64,000 nucleotides of DNA, from contig CAVYKB010000008.1 of NCBI GenBank assembly GCA_963768975.1, forward strand, positions 1 through 64,000. The letters are read 5' to 3'. The position numbers were made by a program, and so were the translations under genes. The notes below the pieces were generated by a model. The model was given only the letters and a program-made list of their open reading frames with translations, ran no database searches and was not told the origin of the DNA. Below, in pieces: positions 35,888 through 43,420 of the stretch (its first letter is position 1; each line of letters opens with the position of its first letter). Origin of the DNA: CADCTB01 sp963768975. Its GTDB lineage: Bacteria; Actinomycetota; Acidimicrobiia; Acidimicrobiales; AC-14.

Positions 35888-36298
35888 CTACTTCTTGGCG
35901 GCTTTCTTCGTGGCGACCTTCTTGGCGGTGGCCTTGGCCGCCGGCGCCTTCTTCGTCGCCGTGGATGGCATTTTCACGGGCACTGCGGCATCGATGGCGG
36001 TGCCGATCTGCTTGAACGTCTTGGCGTCGACCTTGGTACGGGGGCTGCTCATCTCCCGCTTGGCCAGCGTTGACAGCTGGCCGAGCGACAGGGCCTCGGC
36101 TCGCGGCCGTAGCGTCGCCACCAGCTCGAAGCCCTCGGCCAAGGCGATGGGGTCGTCCGCCGGGATCGTGGGGTCGGGGTTGCCCTGGCGGGCGAGGGCC
36201 GACTTGAACCCCATCTCGGCCCGGAGGATGTCCGGCGCCTTCAGCCCCAGCTTCATGGTGCGGTTGAGCACCTCGAGCGCGTTGAAGATTTCGCCCAT
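35888..36298 (-). CDS. small protein with Lys/Ala-rich histone-like tail
   Basis: This 136-residue protein has a globular, helical part to about residue 110 (IFNALEVLNRTMKLGLKAPD, LSLGQLSTLAKREM) and ends in a strongly basic Lys/Ala-rich tail like histone H1 or mycobacterial HupB tails (ATKKAPAAKATAKK). The tail suggests binding to nucleic acid or another polyanion. The globular part is unrecognised. It is directly upstream of the nucleotidyltransferase gene and on the same strand, so it may be part of the island's operon. Confidence 0.7.
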   Translation of the reverse strand: MGEIFNALEVLNRTMKLGLKAPDILRAEMGFKSALARQGNPDPTIPADDPIALAEGFELVATLRPRAEALSLGQLSTLAKREMSSPRTKVDAKTFKQIGTAIDAAVPVKMPSTATKKAPAAKATAKKVATKKAAKK

Positions 36299-36376
36299 CG
36301 CTGTCCTCCCGACCTAGGCCCAAGCGGCAGTCGGAGCATATCCCCACCGCCAGCGGGGCGCTGAGGCCCCTCCCGC

Positions 36377-36823
36377 TCAGGGCATTCGGATGTCCTCGAT
36401 GCCGGCGTTGCCGTAGTAGCGGTAGTAGAGGACGGTGAGGGCGGAGAGCCCGCGGATGGCCCGGTTGGCGTCGGCCCGCTCGGGGACCCGAACCCACAGG
36501 AAGGCGCGGCCGGCGCGGGCGTAGTCCAACAGGCGATGGACGACCTCCTTGTCGACCATGACCCGCTCGACCAGCTTGCGGGCAGCGCTCTGCTGGGCGG
36601 CGAACCGCTCCCGATCCTCGAGCACCTGCGCGCCGGTGTAGATGCGGCGCTGATCCTCGCTGAAGCCCACCCCGCCGAGGGCGGCGCCGGCCCGCTCCGC
36701 CTCGGCAGTATCGGCCAGGACGGCCAGCAGGAACCCGTGGGGGTTGAAGACCCACGGCCGGGTCGACGGGTCGGGATCCTGGTCGGTCATGCCCCAGGGC
36801 CACACGAAGTCCTTCCCGGTCAT
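36377..36823 (-). CDS. hypothetical cytoplasmic protein, stress-protein-like fold
   Basis: This 148-residue protein has GFLLAVLADTAEAERAGAAL, VGFSEDQRRIYTG, LVERVMVDKEVVHRLLDYAR, GRAFLWVRVPERADANRAI and YYRYYGNAGIEDI. The order (alpha/beta unit with paired-domain spacing, then a closing YYGN..IEDI) recalls small proteins annotated near the general-stress family, but this is not firm. ATG 36823 is the longest sensible start; ATG 36790 is an alternative. It lies 78 nt upstream of the Lys/Ala-tail gene and is divergent from the surface-protein gene at 36950. Confidence 0.65.
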   Translation of the reverse strand: MTGKDFVWPWGMTDQDPDPSTRPWVFNPHGFLLAVLADTAEAERAGAALGGVGFSEDQRRIYTGAQVLEDRERFAAQQSAARKLVERVMVDKEVVHRLLDYARAGRAFLWVRVPERADANRAIRGLSALTVLYYRYYGNAGIEDIRMP

Positions 36824-36853
36824 CGCCGGATCGTAGGCCGGCCCCCCGCTCGT

Positions 36854-36885
36854 GCCGGTCTTCACACAATGGACATATGACCGGC
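36854..36885. promoter_or_regulatory. inverted repeat in divergent promoter
   Basis: GCCGGTC (36854-36860) and GACCGGC (36879-36885) flank an AT-richer 18-nt centre containing a TATGAC-like hexamer, between the divergent genes 36377 and 36950. It is a possible promoter or operator; the sigma class is not clear. Confidence 0.35.
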
Positions 36886-36949
36886 ATTGCCGTAGCTCCC
36901 GACCAGTGCGACACTTGACCCGACAGAACCCTTCGTGACGGAGGTTCAG

Positions 36950-37603
36950 GTGCGATTGTCGCCCGGCAGGTGGGCAGTGCTGGTGGCGATCGGAGCGTTT
37001 GTCGTCGGCCTGGGAGCCACGGCATTCGCATGTGCCAACCTGGCCACGCTCAACCTGAGCGTCGGGGCCGCCCGTCCCGGCACCATGGTCACCTTCACCG
37101 GCGCGTCCTTCGCCGTACCCCGGGCCAGCACCGGGCTCACGCCCACTCCGGTCGTCGTCCACTGGCAGTGGGAGGGCGGTCCCGTCATCGCCGAGGTGGT
37201 CCCGGACCGGTACGGCTCGATTTCGGCGCAGTTCACCGTCCCCGAGACCCGGCCGGGCACGTACATCATCGTGGCCACCCAGAAGACGCCCCGCCGGCCC
37301 GCCGGCGCCCCCGAGGACCAGCCCCCGGCCTACTTCGCCGAGCCGGGCACGCCGGCCCGGGCCTCGTTCGAGGTGCTGGCGCCCGGCGCGGTGGCGACCA
37401 CCCGAAGCTCATCCGCCGCACCGGCCGACACCACGCAGAGCGGCGAACAGCTCGACGCCACCGTGTGGATCGTGCTCACCGCCGCCTTCGGTGCGGTGGC
37501 CATGTCGCTCTTCGGCGGAGGGCTGATCGCGTTCATCTACCAGTCCCGGAAGTCGAGGGAGCCCGCCACGGCCCGCTGGGTCCCGCCGGGCTGGTACAAG
37601 TAG
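36950..37603 (+). CDS. surface protein with signal peptide and C-terminal membrane anchor
   Basis: This 217-residue protein has a signal peptide (about 1-26), then FACANLATLNLSVGA, a beta-sandwich-like domain (PGTMVTFTGASF, VVVHWQWEGGPVIAEVVPD, ISAQFTVPETRPGTYIIVAT), a Ser/Thr linker and a membrane segment at about 180-202 with a basic tail. GTG 36950 follows GGAGG with a 5-nt spacer and is preferred to GTG 36935. A clear paralogue lies at 52400-52996: it shares FAC.NLATLNLS, the PVV.HW and IVATQK motifs and GTPARASF. The function is unknown; it is presumably exposed outside the cell. Confidence 0.8.
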   Translation: MRLSPGRWAVLVAIGAFVVGLGATAFACANLATLNLSVGAARPGTMVTFTGASFAVPRASTGLTPTPVVVHWQWEGGPVIAEVVPDRYGSISAQFTVPETRPGTYIIVATQKTPRRPAGAPEDQPPAYFAEPGTPARASFEVLAPGAVATTRSSSAAPADTTQSGEQLDATVWIVLTAAFGAVAMSLFGGGLIAFIYQSRKSREPATARWVPPGWYK

Positions 37604-37643
37604 CCGGAGCGTCCAGCCGAACCCGCCGCGGCAGAATGGCGGG

Positions 37644-38816
37644 ATGCCCGCAGCCGTGATCGTCGACGCCGTCCGGACCCCTCTGGGCCGCCGCAACGGC
37701 GCGCTCCGCGACTGGCACCCCGTCGACCTGCTCGCTCACGTCCTCCGGGCGGTGGTCGAGCGCAGCGACCTGGATCCGGCTGCCGTCGACGATGTCATCG
37801 CCGGCTGCGTGAGCCAGACCGGCGAGCAGGCCCTCAACGTGGCCCGGAACGCAGCGTTGGCCGCCGGCTTCCCGGACACGGTGCCTGGTACCACCGTCGA
37901 CCGCCAGTGCGGCTCGGGCCAGCAGGCGGTCCATTTCGCGGCCCAGGGCGTCATGGCCGGCGCCTACGACGTGGTGATCGCCGCCGGCGTGGAGTCGATG
38001 ACCCGGGTGCCGATGGGTTCGACGATCCTGAACGGGCCGGGCAAGCCGTTCGGGCCCCAGATGGCCCAGCGGTACCTGCCCGCCGGCGGCCTCGTGCCCC
38101 AGGGGCTGGCCGCCGAGCGGGTAGCCGAGCGGTGGGGCCTGACCCGGGACGCCCTCGACGCCTACAGCCTGGAGAGCCACCGGCGGGCGGCTGCGGCCGC
38201 CGACGAGGGGCGCTTCGCCGCCGAGATCGTGCCCGTCACCGTCGACTCGCCCACTGGCAAGCGCCAGTTCGACGCCGACGAGGGCATCCGCCGCGACACG
38301 AGCCTGGCGGCGCTTGCCGCCCTGAAGCCGGCGTTCCTGGCCGACGGCGGCACGGTGACCGCCGGCAACTCGTCGCAGCTCAGCGACGGCGCCGGCGCCG
38401 TCCTCATCATGAGCGAGGAGCGGGCGACGGCCCTCGGGCTCACGCCCCGCGCCCGCTTCGCGTCGTTTGCGGTGGCCGGCGCCGACCCCCTGCTCATGCT
38501 GACGGCCACCATCCCGGCCTCGACTCGGGTGCTGGCCCGGGCCGGCCTCTTGCTCGACCAGATCGACCGGATCGAGGTCAACGAGGCGTTCGCCTCGGTG
38601 GTACTGGCGTGGGCGGCCGAGCACCGCCCCGACATGGACCGGGTGAACGTCAACGGCGGGGCGATCTCCCTCGGGCACCCGATCGGCTGCTCGGGCGTCC
38701 GCCTGACGACCACGCTGGTCGCGGAACTGGAGCGCTCCGGCGGCCGCTACGGGCTGCAGGTCATGTGCGAGGGCGGCGGCATGGCCAACGCCATGGTGCT
38801 GGAGCGAGCAGGGTGA
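37644..38816 (+). CDS. thiolase family acetyl-CoA C-acyltransferase
   Basis: This 390-residue thiolase makes or cleaves beta-ketoacyl-CoA. The active-site cysteine is in TTVDRQCGSGQQAVHFAAQ (about residue 90), the catalytic His in NVNGGAISLGHPIGCSG and the second cysteine in QVMCEGGGMANAM. Length and motif spacing match degradative and biosynthetic thiolases; the direction cannot be told. The start is ATG 37644. The stop overlaps the start of the next small gene as GTGA. No other fatty-acid genes are next to it. Confidence 0.93.
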   Translation: MPAAVIVDAVRTPLGRRNGALRDWHPVDLLAHVLRAVVERSDLDPAAVDDVIAGCVSQTGEQALNVARNAALAAGFPDTVPGTTVDRQCGSGQQAVHFAAQGVMAGAYDVVIAAGVESMTRVPMGSTILNGPGKPFGPQMAQRYLPAGGLVPQGLAAERVAERWGLTRDALDAYSLESHRRAAAAADEGRFAAEIVPVTVDSPTGKRQFDADEGIRRDTSLAALAALKPAFLADGGTVTAGNSSQLSDGAGAVLIMSEERATALGLTPRARFASFAVAGADPLLMLTATIPASTRVLARAGLLLDQIDRIEVNEAFASVVLAWAAEHRPDMDRVNVNGGAISLGHPIGCSGVRLTTTLVAELERSGGRYGLQVMCEGGGMANAMVLERAG

Positions 38817-39070
38817 TTGAGCTTCTCATCAAGGTGGTGGTCGCCATCGCCGCCTTCGTGGTGCTCATGCGCCTCGGAATGCTGATCCTGGGCGGCCTGG
38901 CCCGTCCCCACCCGCCGCCCGATCCGGGGGAGTTGCGGCGGGTGAACCTCCGCTACCGCTGCTCGATCTGCCTCACCGAGGTGAAGATGGTGCAGGCCAC
39001 CGAGGAGCTGCCGCCGCCGCCGCGGCATTGCCAGGAGGACATGGACCTGGTGGCGCCCCGGTTCGAGTAG
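38813..39070 (+). CDS. small membrane protein with a cysteine motif
   Basis: This 85-residue protein has one N-terminal membrane helix (about 4-28, LIKVVVAIAAFVVLMRLGML), a Pro-rich linker and a short soluble end with CSICLTEVK and PRHCQEDMD, giving a C..C plus H-C pattern that could bind zinc. GTG 38813 overlaps the thiolase stop as GTGA, so it is translated with it. Homologues are often found near actinobacterial cell-division genes, but I cannot name one. Confidence 0.75.
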   Translation: MIELLIKVVVAIAAFVVLMRLGMLILGGLARPHPPPDPGELRRVNLRYRCSICLTEVKMVQATEELPPPPRHCQEDMDLVAPRFE

Positions 39071-39082
39071 CGCGAGGGGGAA

Positions 39083-39133
39083 CCGAAGTTTCGGGGAACT
39101 TTTTTCCCCAACCTGTGTGTAAAGCTGGGGGAA
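39083..39133. terminator. bidirectional terminator region with hairpins
   Basis: Between convergent genes lie CCGAA/TTCGG (39083-39094), then GGGGAA (39093-39098) pairing with TTCCCC (39104-39109) around a T-rich loop. The TTCCCC can alternatively pair with GGGGAA at 39128-39133. This AT-richer cluster probably stops transcription from both sides. Confidence 0.5.
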
Positions 39134-39184
39134 AGCGTCGTGGAAACCAGCGGAAAGCCGCCGGATCACGCAATTCGGGTGCCC

Positions 39185-39478
39185 TCAGTGGAACTTGGTG
39201 GCGGTGACGAACCCGATCGTGATCAGCACCAGGCCGAGGAGCAGGTACATGTTGCTGGGCTCGTCGCCCGGCAGCAGGCTCACGTAGTTGGCCAGGATCA
39301 CCAGCATCCCCAGGCCCAGGCTGGCGAACATCACGACCGGCACCCACTTGGGGCTCACCTTCTCGGACCGGGGGACCGGAGGTGTGTAGCGCGCCGTCGG
39401 CTTGGGGGTGACCCGGCCCGACGGGGCGCCCGGCTTCCCGGACTTCTTGGCGTGCGGAGGTTTCACCTGCTTGGCCAC
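39185..39478 (-). CDS. crgA: cell division protein CrgA
   Basis: This 97-residue protein has the CrgA pattern: a basic N-terminal part with GRVTPKPTARYTPP, SEKVSPKWVPVVMFASLGLG, a first membrane helix, NYVSLLPGDEPSNMYLLLGL and a second membrane helix ending in a basic tail. CrgA recruits and tunes the FtsZ/FtsI divisome in actinobacteria. GTG 39478 gives the family length; the longer frame would run into the divergent pabA promoter. It lies next to pabA and the pknB block, as in many actinobacteria. Confidence 0.93.
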   Translation of the reverse strand: MAKQVKPPHAKKSGKPGAPSGRVTPKPTARYTPPVPRSEKVSPKWVPVVMFASLGLGMLVILANYVSLLPGDEPSNMYLLLGLVLITIGFVTATKFH

Positions 39479-39515
39479 GATCGATGAGGTTAACGCGCCG
39501 GGTACCGTCGCGGCT

Positions 39516-40097
39516 ATGCCCCGGGTGGTCGTCATCGACAACTACGACTCGTTCGTCTACAACCTCGTCCAGTACCTGGGCGAGCTGGGCGCCGAGCCGC
39601 TGGTCTACCGGCCCGACGAAATCTCTCTCGAGGGCATCGAGGACCTACAGCCCGACGCCCTGGTGATCTCTCCGGGCCCCGGCCGCCCGGAGGACGCCAA
39701 GCTGTCCATCGCCGTGCTCGAGCGGTTCGCCGGCTCCTTCCCCATCCTCGGCGTCTGCCTGGGCCACCAGTGCATCGGCGTGGTGTACGGGGGCGACGTG
39801 GTGCGGGCGCCGGCGGTGGTCCACGGCAAGACGTCGCAGATCCGCCACCGGGGCGAGGGGGTGCTCGCCGGCCTGGCCAACCCCTTCGAGGCCACCCGCT
39901 ACCACTCCCTGCTGGTCGACCGGGCCACCCTGCCGGCCGAGCTGGAGATCACCGCAGAGACCGACGAGGGCCTCATCATGGGCCTGCGCCACCGCGAGCT
40001 GGCCGTCGAGGGCGTCCAGTTCCACCCCGAGTCGATCCTGACCGCCGATGGCCGCATGCTGCTGGGCAACTTCCTGGCCCAGGCCGGGGCCGCTTAG
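39516..40097 (+). CDS. pabA: aminodeoxychorismate/anthranilate synthase glutamine amidotransferase subunit
   Basis: This 193-residue class I glutamine amidotransferase has MPRVVVIDNYDSFVYNLVQY at the N-terminus, the nucleophile in LGVCLGHQCIGV, and the His-Glu pair in VEGVQFHPESILT. It supplies ammonia from glutamine for p-aminobenzoate (folate) or anthranilate (tryptophan) synthesis; such subunits can serve both. No synthase large subunit is in the window. Its 3' end overlaps the end of pknB by 4 nt (convergent). The gene neighbourhood crgA-pabA-pknB is conserved in actinobacteria. Confidence 0.92.
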   Translation: MPRVVVIDNYDSFVYNLVQYLGELGAEPLVYRPDEISLEGIEDLQPDALVISPGPGRPEDAKLSIAVLERFAGSFPILGVCLGHQCIGVVYGGDVVRAPAVVHGKTSQIRHRGEGVLAGLANPFEATRYHSLLVDRATLPAELEITAETDEGLIMGLRHRELAVEGVQFHPESILTADGRMLLGNFLAQAGAA

Positions 40098-41953
40098 GGC
40101 GTCGAGGTCGACGTCGTCGAAGACGGCCGGGTGGTGCTGGTCGCCGTCGTCGTCGGGAAGATGGTGATCGGCGGGAGCAGGGTGGTGGGGACGGTCACCG
40201 TGGTGGCCGGCGCCTGCGTCGTGGTCGGTGCCGGCCCGGAGGACACGATGAGCGTCACCACGCTGTTCTTGTCCAGCGGCGTGCCCGACGCCGGCTCGGT
40301 GCGGATGACCTCGCCCTGGCTGAAGTCGCTGCTGGACTCCGTGCGCGAGGTGGTGCGGAAGCCGGCCTGGCCGAGGCGGTTGGCCGCGTCACTCGACGCC
40401 AGTCCCCGCACGTTGGGCACAGGGATTTGCTCCACCCCCTTGGAGATGGTGAGGGTGATGTTGGAGCCCTTGGGCTGGCGGGTGCCGGGGGCCGGCGCCT
40501 GGTCGATGACGGTGTTCGGTTCCACCGTGTCGCTGTTGACCAGGTTGGGGACGACGCGGAACCCGGCCGTCACCAGGGCCTCGGTGGCGGCGTCGGCGGG
40601 GCGCCGGCGCACGTCGGGCACGTCGATGATCGGCGCTCCGGTGCTCACCGAGATGGTCACGGTCGCCCCCTTGCGCACCCGGGTGTTGGCCAGCGGGTCT
40701 TGCGCCGTCACCTGGCCGGCGGGGTTGACCTCGTCCTGGACCTCCCGTCGTTGCACCTTGAGGCCGGCCTCCCGCAGCTGGCGGTCGGCATCGGCCTCGT
40801 TGCGGCCGATGAGCTGGGGGACGGTGACCTCTTCAGCGCCGCCCACCCCGAGCTGGCGGCCCACCAGGAAGAGCAGGGTCCCCAGCATGGCCAGGAGGAC
40901 GACCAGGATGATGATGTAGGTGCTCGTCCGGGCCCGTGGCCCCTCGTCGGCGTAGCGGACCATTGTGTCGCCGGGGGCGATGACTCGCGTCCCGTCCATG
41001 CGGGACTGGATGACCGTGGGCTCCGGCGCCGGCCCCATGCGGGTGCTGGCCATGACCCCGGTCACGGCTGGCGCCGGCTGGGCCACCGCCGGCGCCAGCG
41101 GTGGCGCCGGGGCGGCAGCGACGGCGGTCACCGGCTGGCCCGAGTTGAAGCGCAGCAGGTCGGCGCGGAGCTCCTCGGCGCTGGAGTACCGGTTGGCCCG
41201 GTTCTTGGCCATCGCCTTGCCGATGATGGCGTCGAAGACGGCCGGCACGTCGGGGTTGTGCCGGCTTGGCGGCACCGGCTCCTCCCGGACGTGCTGGTAG
41301 GCGATCGAGACCGGGTTCTCGCCGGTGAACGGCGGCCGCCCGGCCACCATCTCGTAGAGGACGACGCCGAGGGAGTACACGTCGGTGCGGGGATCGACCA
41401 CGTGGCCCTGGGCCTGCTCTGGCGAGAAGTACGTGGCCGTGCCCATGACGGCCCCCGCCTGGGTGAGGCTCTCGGCGGGGTCGCCGGCCCGGGCGATGCC
41501 GAAGTCGGTGACCTTGACCTGGCTGGTGGTGATGAGAACGTTGCCGGGCTTCACGTCGCGGTGGATGACCCCGCCGACGTGGGCGAAGTGCAAGGCGGCG
41601 GCGATGTCGGCGCCGATCTCGGCCGCCCGGTTGGCCATGAGCGGCCCCTGCCGGCGGATGACGTCGCGCAGGGTGAGCCCGTCGACGTACTCCATGACGA
41701 TGAAGTAGGTGCCCTCCTCCTCGCCCCAGTCGTAGATCGACACGATGTTGGGGTGGTTGAGGTTGGCCGCCGAGCGGGCCTCACGGCGGAAGCGCTCCAC
41801 GAAGGAGCGGTCGGTGGCGAACTCGGGGAAAAGGACCTTCAGGGCGACGGGCCGGTCGAGCAGCAGGTCGCGCGCCAGATAGACCTCGGCCATGCCGCCG
41901 CGGGCGAGGTGTCGGACGATCTGGTAGCGGCCCGTGAAGACCTGTGAGGCCAC
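40094..41953 (-). CDS. pknB: Ser/Thr protein kinase PknB with three PASTA domains
   Basis: This 619-residue membrane kinase has a kinase domain at about 9-270, with glycine loop HLARGGMAEVYLA, VAIE-type lysine in VALKVL, catalytic HRDVKPGNVLI and DFGIA. A Pro-rich linker, a membrane helix (about 340-362) and three extracytoplasmic PASTA repeats follow (starting VTVPQLIGRN, IIDVPDVRRR, IPVPNVRGLA), then a Thr/Pro tail. It senses peptidoglycan fragments or lipid II and phosphorylates FHA proteins and cell-wall enzymes. GTG 41953 starts 9 nt after pbpA. Only one kinase is present here; the PknA found beside it in mycobacteria is missing. Confidence 0.96.
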   Translation of the reverse strand: MASQVFTGRYQIVRHLARGGMAEVYLARDLLLDRPVALKVLFPEFATDRSFVERFRREARSAANLNHPNIVSIYDWGEEEGTYFIVMEYVDGLTLRDVIRRQGPLMANRAAEIGADIAAALHFAHVGGVIHRDVKPGNVLITTSQVKVTDFGIARAGDPAESLTQAGAVMGTATYFSPEQAQGHVVDPRTDVYSLGVVLYEMVAGRPPFTGENPVSIAYQHVREEPVPPSRHNPDVPAVFDAIIGKAMAKNRANRYSSAEELRADLLRFNSGQPVTAVAAAPAPPLAPAVAQPAPAVTGVMASTRMGPAPEPTVIQSRMDGTRVIAPGDTMVRYADEGPRARTSTYIIILVVLLAMLGTLLFLVGRQLGVGGAEEVTVPQLIGRNEADADRQLREAGLKVQRREVQDEVNPAGQVTAQDPLANTRVRKGATVTISVSTGAPIIDVPDVRRRPADAATEALVTAGFRVVPNLVNSDTVEPNTVIDQAPAPGTRQPKGSNITLTISKGVEQIPVPNVRGLASSDAANRLGQAGFRTTSRTESSSDFSQGEVIRTEPASGTPLDKNSVVTLIVSSGPAPTTTQAPATTVTVPTTLLPPITIFPTTTATSTTRPSSTTSTSTP

Positions 41954-41962
41954 GAGGGAAGC

Positions 41963-43420
41963 CTACGAGGCCAGTGCTGCCCGCATCACGGCTTGGGCGA
42001 TGGGGGCGGCGAGGGCGCCACCGGTCTCCTCGGTCGTACCGGGTCGGTCCTCGAGCATGACCGCGACCGCGACCTGGGGAGCCTCGGCCGGCGCGAAGGC
42101 GATGAACCAGACGTGGGACCGGCCCAGCCCGGTCTGGGCGGTGCCGGTCTTGCCGGCCACGGTCACACCGGGGATCTGGGCTCGCGTCCCTGATCCGCGT
42201 GCGACCACGCCCACCATCATGTCCCGCGTCTGCTGGGCGACGGTAGGCGGCACCGCCGTCAGCCACGGCTTCGGCTCGTAGCGCTGGAGCACCTCGCCCT
42301 CGGCGTCGCGGATCTCGCCCATGACATGGGGCGTCATGACCACGCCGTTGTTGCCGATGCCGGCGGCGACCAGCGCCATCTGCAACGGGGTGGCCGCGAC
42401 GTCCTGCTGGCCGATGGCCGATTTGGCCAGCCCGGGGAGGTCCCGGGCGAACGCGCTGGCCGGCGGGAAGTTCGATTCTGCGCCGTAGGGCAGGTCGATC
42501 GGGGGCACCTTGTTGAACCCGAAGGCGTCGGCGCCGGCCGACAGCTTGTCGGCGCCGAGGTCCATGCCGAGCTGGGCGTACACCGTGTTGCAGGAGACCC
42601 GCAGCGCCTCGGGGAGAGGCCCACCGCAGCGGTTGTTGGGACCGCCGAAGTTGGCGAGGGTCTGGCCGCCCGAGTTGGGCAGGGGCAGCTCGCCGAGGCT
42701 GGGGTAGACGGGCTGGGCCGGCGTGGCCGTGCCCGTCGCCAGGGCGACTGCGGTGGTCACCACCTTGAAGCTCGAGCCCGGTGGGTAGCGCTCCCGGTAG
42801 GTGCGGGGCAGGAGCGGCTTGTCAGGGTCGGCGTTGAGTTGCGTCCACGCCTCCCGGACCGGGTCCTGGTTGTGCGACGCCAGCGACGCGGGGTCGTAGG
42901 TGGGGTAGTCGACCAAGGCCAGGATGGCGCCGGTGCGGGGGTCGAGGGCCACGACGGAGCCCTTGCGGTCTCCGAGCTGGTCGCTGGCCAGCTGCTGGAG
43001 GTCCCGCCGCAAGGAAAGAGTGACGTTGGCCGTCTTGTCGCGCCCCACCAGCAGCTCGCGGGGGTTGAAGGACCGCTGGGAGATCTTGCCGGTGAGAGCG
43101 TCGTTGTACTCCTTCTCCACGCCCTCGCTGCCATAGGTGAACGAGAAGTAGCCGCTGACGTGAGCGAAGAGAGGCCCGAGCGGGTACTGGCGCTGGAACT
43201 TGAAGGCGTCGTTCGACGGGATCGACTGGGCGATCACCGCTCCATCGGCGGTCTGAATGACGCCCCGAGGCTGGGAGAAGTCCCGGACCACGGCCCGGCT
43301 GTTGGCCGGGTGTTCGTTGAGGTCGCCGGCCTGGATGACCTGGAGGTAGTTGAGCTGCAGGAAGAGCGCAGAGAAGAGGACGATCATCACCACGCCGAGC
43401 TTGCGGATCTGGGAGTTCAC
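41963..43420 (-). CDS. pbpA: class B penicillin-binding protein PbpA
   Basis: This 485-residue peptidoglycan transpeptidase has one N-terminal membrane helix (about 8-28), a dimerisation domain (SRAVVRDFSQPRGVIQTADG) and a transpeptidase domain with SxxK in YPPGSSFKVVTTA, SxN in LRVSCNTVYAQ, and KTG in VAGKTGTAQTG. It works with the RodA/FtsW polymerase encoded just upstream. GTG 43420 overlaps that gene's stop as GTGA. Length is nearly that of mycobacterial PbpA. Confidence 0.95.
   Translation of the reverse strand: MNSQIRKLGVVMIVLFSALFLQLNYLQVIQAGDLNEHPANSRAVVRDFSQPRGVIQTADGAVIAQSIPSNDAFKFQRQYPLGPLFAHVSGYFSFTYGSEGVEKEYNDALTGKISQRSFNPRELLVGRDKTANVTLSLRRDLQQLASDQLGDRKGSVVALDPRTGAILALVDYPTYDPASLASHNQDPVREAWTQLNADPDKPLLPRTYRERYPPGSSFKVVTTAVALATGTATPAQPVYPSLGELPLPNSGGQTLANFGGPNNRCGGPLPEALRVSCNTVYAQLGMDLGADKLSAGADAFGFNKVPPIDLPYGAESNFPPASAFARDLPGLAKSAIGQQDVAATPLQMALVAAGIGNNGVVMTPHVMGEIRDAEGEVLQRYEPKPWLTAVPPTVAQQTRDMMVGVVARGSGTRAQIPGVTVAGKTGTAQTGLGRSHVWFIAFAPAEAPQVAVAVMLEDRPGTTEETGGALAAPIAQAVMRAALAS

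Noticed and set aside
39083..39133. Replication origin between the thiolase and crgA regions
   Set aside because: The AT-richer patch has hairpins but no cluster of DnaA boxes and no dnaA or dnaN; it sits between convergent genes, so a terminator is simpler.
39770..41947. 725-codon open frame on the plus strand opposite pknB
   Set aside because: It is antisense to the well-supported pknB gene, and its composition (Gly, Arg, Asp, Val) is the usual mirror of GC-rich coding sequence, with no domain.
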